DNA of 6,939 bases, taken from assembly GCA_016793465.1 (NCBI GenBank), contig JAEUJW010000018.1, positions 1 through 6,939 of the forward strand, in the 5' to 3' direction. Under the pieces are notes generated by a model that ran no database searches, was not told where the DNA came from, and saw only the letters and a program-made list of their open reading frames with translations. The translations under genes were made by a program, and so were the position numbers. The first letter of the stretch is position 1. Every line of letters starts with the position of its first letter. This document shows, piece after piece, positions 1 through 4,762 of this stretch. This DNA is from Myxococcales bacterium. Lineage in GTDB: Bacteria; Myxococcota; Polyangia; Nannocystales; Nannocystaceae.

Positions 1-141
1 GCCGTCGTGCAGGAGACCACCATGAAGGACGCCGCCGTCGGCAACTGCATCGCCCAGGCCGTCCGCCGCTGGACCTTCCCCAAGCCCGAGGGCGGCGGCA
101 GCGTCATCGTGACCTACCCCTTCGTCCTCGAGCCGGGCTGA
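1..141 (+). CDS. C-terminal end of a TonB-like AgmX/PglI C-terminal domain protein (5' truncated)
   Basis: Frame 1 is open from the window edge to the TGA at 139-141 and gives 46 residues ending in TFPKPEGGGSVIVTYPFVLEPG after the first few tens of residues. The run CIAQAVRRWTFPKPEGGG followed by a VTYPFVLEP strand is the typical end of the AgmX/PglI C-terminal domain. That domain is common in myxobacteria and resembles the TonB C-terminus (helix, then RRWxFP, then a closing beta strand). Family knowledge: such proteins are often envelope proteins linked to gliding motility or energy transduction, with a variable N-terminal half. The N-terminal domains lie outside the window, so the role of this copy cannot be stated. 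A strong hairpin 24 bases after the stop suggests it is the last gene of its transcript. The domain assignment is from recall of the motif. Confidence 0.8.
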   Translation, partial: AVVQETTMKDAAVGNCIAQAVRRWTFPKPEGGGSVIVTYPFVLEPG

Positions 142-164
142 TCCTCAATCCTCAACAACGACGT

Positions 165-210
165 CCGAAGGCCGGCCTCACCGCCGGCCTTCGGCGTTTA
201 ATAATTATTT
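165..210 (+). terminator. Intrinsic terminator hairpin after the AgmX-like gene
   Basis: A perfect 12-bp stem, CCGAAGGCCGGC (165-176) with GCCGGCCTTCGG (183-194), encloses a 6-nt loop (177-182). It is followed by CGTTTAATAATTATTT, an AT island (197-210) that stands out in this GC-rich sequence. The layout fits a rho-independent terminator for the gene ending at 141, although the tail is mixed A/T rather than pure T. The - strand gene ending at 232 converges on it. Read that way the stem is the same but the tail (ACGTCGTTGTTG) is weaker, so bidirectional action is possible. Confidence 0.75.
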
Positions 211-231
211 CGATCGTGCACGCACAACCGC

Positions 232-639
232 TCACCCCGACAAGAACCGCCCGAGCCGCTGCTTGCCCGTCAGCGCCGCGTCACAGAAGTCCTCGGCGGT
301 CCGCGGCCGCTTCAGCTGCAGCATGCCGCCGATCAGCACCAGCTCGTGCGGCATGACGGCCTCGATCTCGTCGACCCCCTGGTCGAACACGTGCTTCAGC
401 GCCAGCGCCCAGCCCTCGACGCAGGCGGCGAGCCGCGGGTCCTCGCGGTGCTTGGCCGCGAGCGCGAAGACCTCCTGCTCCTTGATGTCGCGGATCGTCG
501 GCGGCTCGCCGGGCTCCATGACGATCAGCCGGACCGTCAGCGAGATCCCACCGTCGCGCTCGTGCACCTCGACCAGCTCCAGTCGCGTCAGCTCCGAAGC
601 GATCGGAAACACGGCCTCGAGGATCTGCGCCGCGGACAT
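232..639 (-). CDS. Hypothetical protein, 135 aa, unrecognised
   Basis: I do not recognise this family. The reading frame has strong G/C preference at third positions and an ordinary soluble-protein composition (hydrophobic strands such as LTVRLIVME, charged helices, a Gly-Gly turn in ELVLIGGMLQL). The overlapping + strand frames are Ser- or Arg-rich and look spurious. It has no signal peptide, no transmembrane segment and only two cysteines, so it is predicted cytoplasmic. The start is nearly forced: an in-frame TAG lies at 654-652, five codons upstream, and the ATG at 639-637 is the first start codon after it. No Shine-Dalgarno sequence precedes the ATG. The gene is convergent with the AgmX-like gene and divergent from the cytochrome operon, so it is transcribed alone here. 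Existence of the gene is fairly secure; function is unknown. Confidence 0.75.
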   Translation of the reverse strand: MSAAQILEAVFPIASELTRLELVEVHERDGGISLTVRLIVMEPGEPPTIRDIKEQEVFALAAKHREDPRLAACVEGWALALKHVFDQGVDEIEAVMPHELVLIGGMLQLKRPRTAEDFCDAALTGKQRLGRFLSG

Positions 640-669
640 CGACGCGCGACTCTAGGCGCCCGGCCTCCC

Positions 670-715
670 GGCCGTAAAGCCGCGCATCCGTGAGCGCCCG
701 CATGGCCTTACGGCC
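670..715. repeat. Imperfect inverted repeat in the divergent intergenic region
   Basis: GGCCGTAAAGCC (670-681) pairs with GGCCTTACGGCC (704-715), giving eight outer and three inner pairs with one A-C mismatch, around a 22-nt centre. The right arm is itself a near palindrome (GGCC-TTAC-GGCC). It lies between the 135-aa gene on the - strand and the cytochrome operon on the + strand. That position would suit an operator for either direction, or a transcript hairpin. No known binding-site family is recognised. Confidence 0.4.
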
Positions 716-804
716 AGGCGAAGCGGCCGCGATCGACGACCCCCGCGCGCCGCCTCCGGGCCCGCACCCCCACCGCCACGCACGCCCGCGGATTCGCGTC
801 TCGC

Positions 805-833
805 TTGTGACCGCAGGCGCCCCCCGGTAGGGT
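805..833 (+). promoter_or_regulatory. Candidate sigma70-type promoter of the cytochrome/DUF1501 operon
   Basis: TTGTGA (805-810) and TAGGGT (828-833) are separated by 17 nt. They match TTGACA at 4 of 6 and TATAAT at 3 of 6, including the conserved T, A and final T. Transcription would start near 840, leaving a leader of about 20 nt that contains the Shine-Dalgarno sequence. Weak -10 boxes are usual in GC-rich genomes. The call rests on spacing and position only. Confidence 0.4.
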
Positions 834-848
834 GGGACCCTGACCCTT

Positions 849-853
849 GGAGG
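849..853 (+). promoter_or_regulatory. Ribosome binding site of the cytochrome lipoprotein gene
   Basis: GGAGG at 849-853 is followed by 7 nt and then the ATG at 861. This fixes the start and gives a protein that begins with a proper lipoprotein signal peptide. Confidence 0.8.
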
Positions 854-860
854 CCTTCGT

Positions 861-3161
861 ATGAACCGACCCTCTCGCCTCGGGCGCGTGGCCGCGGCAT
901 CGCTCGCGACCTTCACGCTCTCCGCTGCACTCACCGTCGGCTGCAACGGCGGCAAGGACGACGACAGCTGCGTGTCCACTCGCGAATATTTCGCGACCGA
1001 GGTGTGGACGCAAGTGTTGGCCCGCACCTGCATCAACTGCCACGGCCCCGCCGGCATCGCCGAGCAGGAGGGCGCCGAGTTCCGCCTGCTGCCCTCGTCG
1101 TACCCCGGCTTCATGGACGCCAACTACGCGGCCGTGCAGGAGATCGGCAAGCAGTCGTACGAGGGCCAGTCGGTGCTGCTCGCCAAGCCGCTCGGCAAGG
1201 CCGACCACGGCGGCAAGCAGGTGCTGCAGGCCGACTCCGCCGAGTACCGCGTCATGGAGTCGTTCGTCGGTCAGCTCGCCGAGCCGGCCCAGTGCGACGA
1301 CGGCGACGTCACGACCCTCGAGGGCGTGGTCATGCTCGAGCCCGCCGACGCCCTGCGCAAGGCCAGCCTCCACCTCGTCGGTCGCCTGCCGACGTCCGAG
1401 GAGGTCGCGGACGTCGAGGCCGGCGGCGACGAGGCCCTCGCCGACGCCGTGCGCGCGATGCTCGACGAGGACGCCTTCTACGACCGCCTCCACGACATCC
1501 TCAACGACGTCCTGCTGACCGACCGCTACATCATCTACGACGGCTTCGCCGTCGACTTGCTCAACGACGAGGTCTACGCCGGCGCCGGCGCCTTCTGGGA
1601 CGGCCTCGACGGCCAGGACGACCTGCGCCGCAAGATCAACCGCGCCGTCGCCCGCGAGCCGGTCGACCTCATCCGCTACATCGTCAAGAACGACCGCCCC
1701 TTCAAGGAGATCCTCAGCGCCGACTACACCGTGGTCAACCCGTTCTCGGCCCAGCTCTACGGCACCAAGACCGAGTTCAAGGACCCCAGCGACGAGGACG
1801 AGCTGAAGGAGGCCAAGATCTCGTTCACCGTCGACGGCGAGAAGTTCACCACGGCCCACGCCGGCGTGCTGTCCTCGCCGATGTTCCTCAACCGCTTCCC
1901 GACCACCCCGACCAACCGCAACCGCCACCGCGCGCGCATGGTCTACAAGATGTTCCTCGCCACCGACATCCTGCGGATCGGCGAGCGCCCCATCGACCCC
2001 ACGCAGTCGCTGACCTACACCAACCCGACCCGCGACGACACCCGCTGCAACTTCTGCCACAAGCTCATCGACCCCGTCGCCGGCTCGTTCCAGAACTGGG
2101 ACGACTACGACATGGAGGTCCTCGTCCCCGACCGCGAGTGGTACCCCGAGATGTTCGCGCCCGGCTTCAACGGCGAGGACATGCCGAAGACCGAGTTCCC
2201 GCACGCGCTGCAATGGTTCGGCAAACGCGCCGCCGACGACCCGCGCTTCGTGCTCGGCAGCATCCACCTCGGCTTCCGCGCCCTCACCGGCCAGGAGCCG
2301 CTCGCGTACCCCGACGACACCGCCGACCCCAACTACGCCGCGCGCCTGACCGCCTGGCAGGCCCAGGACAGCCTGTTCAAGGAGATCGGCGACGCCTTCG
2401 TGGCCGACGACTACAACTTCAAGACGATCCTCACCATGGTGATCATGAGCCCGTACTACCGCGGCCAGACCACCGAGGACGAGCTCGACGAGGCCGCCGC
2501 GATCCGCCTCGCCGCCGTCGGCACCGCCCGCCTCTCGACCCCCGAATTGCTCGCCCGCAAGATCGAGGCCGTCACCGGCTACCGCTGGATCCGCGGCTGG
2601 GACCTCAGCGAGCAGCTCGCCACCGACTACAAGATCCTCTACGGCGGCATCGACTCCGACTCGATCACCCAGCGCCTCCCGCACCTCAACGGCATCATGG
2701 CCGGCGTCGCCGCGCGCATGGCCAACGAGATGGCCTGCTACACCACCGCGTACGACCTCTCGCTGCCCGCCGACAAGCGGACCATGCTGCCCGCGGTCAC
2801 GCTCGACCACGTCCCGCTCGGCCCCACCGGCGACGAGATCCCCGACGCGATCGCCGACATCAAGGCCAACATCCAGCACCTCCACGAACGCTTCCTCGGC
2901 GAGAAGCTCGACATCACCGACCCGGAGATCGAGCGCACCTACCAGCTGTTCCTCGAGACCTGGAAGGAGGGCACCGCCAACGTCGCCGCCGGCAAGGAGA
3001 ACCCGTGGCTCAGCTGGTGGTGCCAGGCCCGCGTCGACCCCAACACTCAGGTCGAGCTGCCCGAGGACGAGCGCCTCGGCGAGGACCCCAACTACACCGT
3101 GCGCGCCTGGATGGCCGTCATCACCTACCTGCTCTCGGACTACCGCTTCCTCTACGAGTGA
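861..3161 (+). CDS. Predicted lipoprotein with two CXXCH motifs, planctomycete-type cytochrome / DUF1588-like (766 aa)
   Basis: Residues 1-27 form a signal peptide (Arg at 3, 6 and 9, then a hydrophobic core) ending at LTVGC, with C28 the probable lipidated cysteine. The lipobox is imperfect because -3 is Thr. Residues about 45-150 resemble the PSCyt1 cytochrome domain, with CINCH at 57-61. ALRKASLHLVGRLPT from residue 164 and the DRPFKEILSADYT stretch from 278 resemble the helical domains of the DUF1549/DUF1592-type families. A DUF1588-like segment (about 332-415) carries the second motif, CNFCH at 396-400, followed by LIDPVAGSFQNWDDYD, the typical CH-x-xDP-G-NWD signature. The C-terminal third (ILTMVIMSPYYRG to about 535, then LSTPELLARKIEAVTGYR from 558) resembles DUF1585-like sequence. 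The CXXCH motifs suggest covalent c-type haem at the envelope, but redox function is unproven. The gene is operonic with the downstream DUF1501 gene. Exact Pfam boundaries are from recall and uncertain. Confidence 0.85.
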   Translation: MNRPSRLGRVAAASLATFTLSAALTVGCNGGKDDDSCVSTREYFATEVWTQVLARTCINCHGPAGIAEQEGAEFRLLPSSYPGFMDANYAAVQEIGKQSYEGQSVLLAKPLGKADHGGKQVLQADSAEYRVMESFVGQLAEPAQCDDGDVTTLEGVVMLEPADALRKASLHLVGRLPTSEEVADVEAGGDEALADAVRAMLDEDAFYDRLHDILNDVLLTDRYIIYDGFAVDLLNDEVYAGAGAFWDGLDGQDDLRRKINRAVAREPVDLIRYIVKNDRPFKEILSADYTVVNPFSAQLYGTKTEFKDPSDEDELKEAKISFTVDGEKFTTAHAGVLSSPMFLNRFPTTPTNRNRHRARMVYKMFLATDILRIGERPIDPTQSLTYTNPTRDDTRCNFCHKLIDPVAGSFQNWDDYDMEVLVPDREWYPEMFAPGFNGEDMPKTEFPHALQWFGKRAADDPRFVLGSIHLGFRALTGQEPLAYPDDTADPNYAARLTAWQAQDSLFKEIGDAFVADDYNFKTILTMVIMSPYYRGQTTEDELDEAAAIRLAAVGTARLSTPELLARKIEAVTGYRWIRGWDLSEQLATDYKILYGGIDSDSITQRLPHLNGIMAGVAARMANEMACYTTAYDLSLPADKRTMLPAVTLDHVPLGPTGDEIPDAIADIKANIQHLHERFLGEKLDITDPEIERTYQLFLETWKEGTANVAAGKENPWLSWWCQARVDPNTQVELPEDERLGEDPNYTVRAWMAVITYLLSDYRFLYE

Positions 3162-3166
3162 GCCAC

Positions 3167-3171
3167 AGGAG
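3167..3171 (+). promoter_or_regulatory. Ribosome binding site of the DUF1501 gene
   Basis: AGGAG at 3167-3171 lies 9 nt before the ATG at 3181, inside the 19-nt gap after the upstream stop codon. The tight spacing supports one transcript for both genes and fixes this start, which yields a complete Tat signal. Confidence 0.8.
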
Positions 3172-3180
3172 AACACCACC

Positions 3181-4503
3181 ATGGACCGCCGCAAGTTCCT
3201 CAAGATCGCCGCCATGACCGGGCTCACCGTGTCGGCCCCGCTCGGCATCCGTCGCGTGCTCGCCAAGCCGGAGCCCTACGACGGCCCCTACTTCGTGCTG
3301 GTCAACGCCAGCGGCGGGTGGGACCCCGTCTACCTGTGCGACCCCAAGCCGAACGGGGCGCTCAACCGCCTCTACGGCGACGCCGCCGCGGTCGGCAAGA
3401 TCAAGTACGCGCCGATCCCCGTCGACGACGCCGCCCTCGGCCTCGAGCCCGGCACCGCCGGCTACCTCATGTCGAACCAGCAGTTCTTCGAGACCTACGG
3501 CCCCCAGCTCACGGTCCTCAACGGCATCGACATGCAGACCAACAACCACGACGGCGGCTCGCGGGCGACCTGGTCCGGCCGCCTCGACGAGGGCTTCCCC
3601 AGCATCGGCGCCATCATCGCCGCCACCCGCGCGCCCGACAGCTCGCTCGCGTACATCAGCAGCGGCGGCTACGACGTCACCAGCGGCCTCATCCCGCTGA
3701 CGCGCATGAGCAGCATCGACGCCATCAAGCGCATCGCCTACCCCAACCAGACCGACCCCGGCAACCCCGAGACCGAGCAGTTCCACAACAGCGGCACCGC
3801 CGCCCGCATCCGCAAGGCCCAGGAGGAGCGCCTGAAGGCCCAGCTCGAGCAGCAGCGGCTCCCGCGGGTCAAGGCGTCGATGAACGAGCTGGTGCTCGCG
3901 CGCGCCGGCGACGACGTGCTCGCCGACCTCGTGCTGCCCGACACCCTGGCGGAGGTCCCCGGCTATCAGCTCTACGACCTGCAGAGCCTGATGCAGCAGA
4001 GCCAGCTCGCCGTCGCCGCCTTCAAGGCCAAGATGGCCGTCGCCGCCAACCTGAACCTCGGCGGCTTCGACACCCACGGCAACCACGACCGCGACCAGGT
4101 GCTGCAGATCGCCAAGCTGCTGAAGGGCGTCGACTTCCTCATGAAGGAGGCCGAGGCCGCCGGCATCGCCGACAAGCTGGTCGTCATGATCGGCTCCGAC
4201 TTCGCCCGCGGCCCCGGCTACAACGGCCCCGACCAGTACTCCGGCAAGGACCACTGGTCGATCACCAGCGCCATGTTCATGGGCGCGGGCATCGGCAAGG
4301 GCCGCGTCGTCGGGGCCACCGACGACGAACAGCGCGCCCGCGGCGTCGACCCCGGCTCGCTCGCCGTCAAGGACGGCGGCTCCGTCCTCAAGGCCGAGTC
4401 GATCCACCGCGCCCTCCGCAAGCTCGCAGACGTCGCCGAAGGCGAGCCCGCCAAGGCGTTCCCGCTCGCCGGCGAGGACATGCCCAAGCTGCTCACCGGC
4501 TGA
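3181..4503 (+). CDS. DUF1501 family protein, Tat-exported, alkaline phosphatase/sulfatase-like (440 aa)
   Basis: The N-terminus MDRRKFLKIAAMTG is a twin-arginine signal (R3, R4, then KFLK), so export of a folded, probably metal-bound protein is expected. Mature motifs match DUF1501: GGWD (45-48) followed by CDPKPNG, NNHDGG (121-126), GGFDTHGNH (294-302), IGSDFARGPGYNG (from 337) and KDHW (356-359). In alkaline phosphatase-like folds such Asp/His pairs bind metal, so D297, H299, D357 and H358 are candidate ligands by inference. A charged, probably helical segment (about 207-228, Arg/Lys/Glu/Gln-rich) sits in the middle and may be an exposed arm. Length is normal for the family. The gene follows the cytochrome lipoprotein gene by 19 nt; comparable DUF1501/cytochrome pairs are common in Planctomycetes and Myxococcota, but their substrate is not established. 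The family call is firm; activity is unknown. Confidence 0.88.
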   Translation: MDRRKFLKIAAMTGLTVSAPLGIRRVLAKPEPYDGPYFVLVNASGGWDPVYLCDPKPNGALNRLYGDAAAVGKIKYAPIPVDDAALGLEPGTAGYLMSNQQFFETYGPQLTVLNGIDMQTNNHDGGSRATWSGRLDEGFPSIGAIIAATRAPDSSLAYISSGGYDVTSGLIPLTRMSSIDAIKRIAYPNQTDPGNPETEQFHNSGTAARIRKAQEERLKAQLEQQRLPRVKASMNELVLARAGDDVLADLVLPDTLAEVPGYQLYDLQSLMQQSQLAVAAFKAKMAVAANLNLGGFDTHGNHDRDQVLQIAKLLKGVDFLMKEAEAAGIADKLVVMIGSDFARGPGYNGPDQYSGKDHWSITSAMFMGAGIGKGRVVGATDDEQRARGVDPGSLAVKDGGSVLKAESIHRALRKLADVAEGEPAKAFPLAGEDMPKLLTG

Positions 4504-4529
4504 CGCCACCCACGCGCCGAGCGCCCCCC

Positions 4530-4561
4530 GCCCGCGGGCCGCGTCGCCGCGACCCGCGGGC
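4530..4561 (+). terminator. GC-rich hairpin after the DUF1501 gene, possible terminator
   Basis: GCCCGCGGG (4530-4538) pairs perfectly with CCCGCGGGC (4553-4561). After one C-A mismatch, four more pairs (4540-4543 with 4548-4551) close a TCGC tetraloop. It begins 27 nt after the stop codon at 4501-4503, the right place for an operon end. No T-run follows (CTTCGCACG), so it is not a classical intrinsic terminator; it may pause polymerase, aid Rho, or protect the 3' end. Confidence 0.5.
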
Positions 4562-4749
4562 TTCGCACGTCGGCGGCGCGCTCGCCTCGCCGTCGACCTG
4601 TCCCAAGAGCCATACCGACAACCGCACGCTTCATTGGTGCACTTGTGCGCATGTACCAGTGTCCGCGTTCCTGTCGTCACGTCTGCGTGCGCAGCGTGTA
4701 GGTGGGCCTCCGTGGCCGCCGTTCGCTTGCCGGCCGCAACCCGCCCGTG
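4562..4749. other. Intergenic region upstream of the FG-GAP lipoprotein gene
   Basis: No convincing gene is seen here. Base composition drops around 4600-4680 relative to the flanking coding DNA, which suits a regulatory region. A weak dyad, GGTGCA (4636-4641) and TGTACC (4652-4657), pairs over six positions with one G-T wobble. TGTAGGTGGG at 4697-4706 resembles the GTAGGGTGGG that forms the candidate -10 of the upstream operon, but no good -35 accompanies it. The promoter of the lipoprotein gene must lie in this stretch if it has its own, but I cannot place it. Confidence 0.4.
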
Positions 4750-4755
4750 TAAGGA
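4750..4755 (+). promoter_or_regulatory. Ribosome binding site of the FG-GAP lipoprotein gene
   Basis: TAAGGA (4750-4755) matches the Shine-Dalgarno consensus TAAGGAGG over its first six bases and lies 7 nt before the ATG at 4763. It supports this start over the in-frame GTG at 4712, the TTG at 4727 and the second ATG at 4769, since the frame stays open upstream. Confidence 0.6.
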
Positions 4756-4762
4756 TCGCCGC

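Noticed and set aside
141..154. Direct repeat ATCCTCA-ATCCTCA just after the first stop codon
   Set aside because: It is only two 7-nt copies with no partner elsewhere in the window. It is too short to support an attachment site or target duplication.
263..693. + strand frames at 263-655 and 346-693 over the small - strand gene
   Set aside because: One is very Ser-rich and the other is Arg/Asp/Leu-rich. The - strand frame has the natural protein composition and codon pattern.
1004..3217. A 737-codon + strand frame overlapping the cytochrome gene, and a similar 526-codon frame at 3318-4898
   Set aside because: Both are Arg/Pro/His-rich frame-shifted shadows of real genes, with no recognisable domain and no ribosome binding site.
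708..3266. An 852-codon open frame on the - strand opposite the cytochrome gene, with others at 3121-5367 and 4631-6931
   Set aside because: Their products are low-complexity Val/Gly/Ala/Asp/Arg-rich strings. They arise because G/C-ending codons on the sense strand rarely create antisense stops. The sense frames have clear domains.
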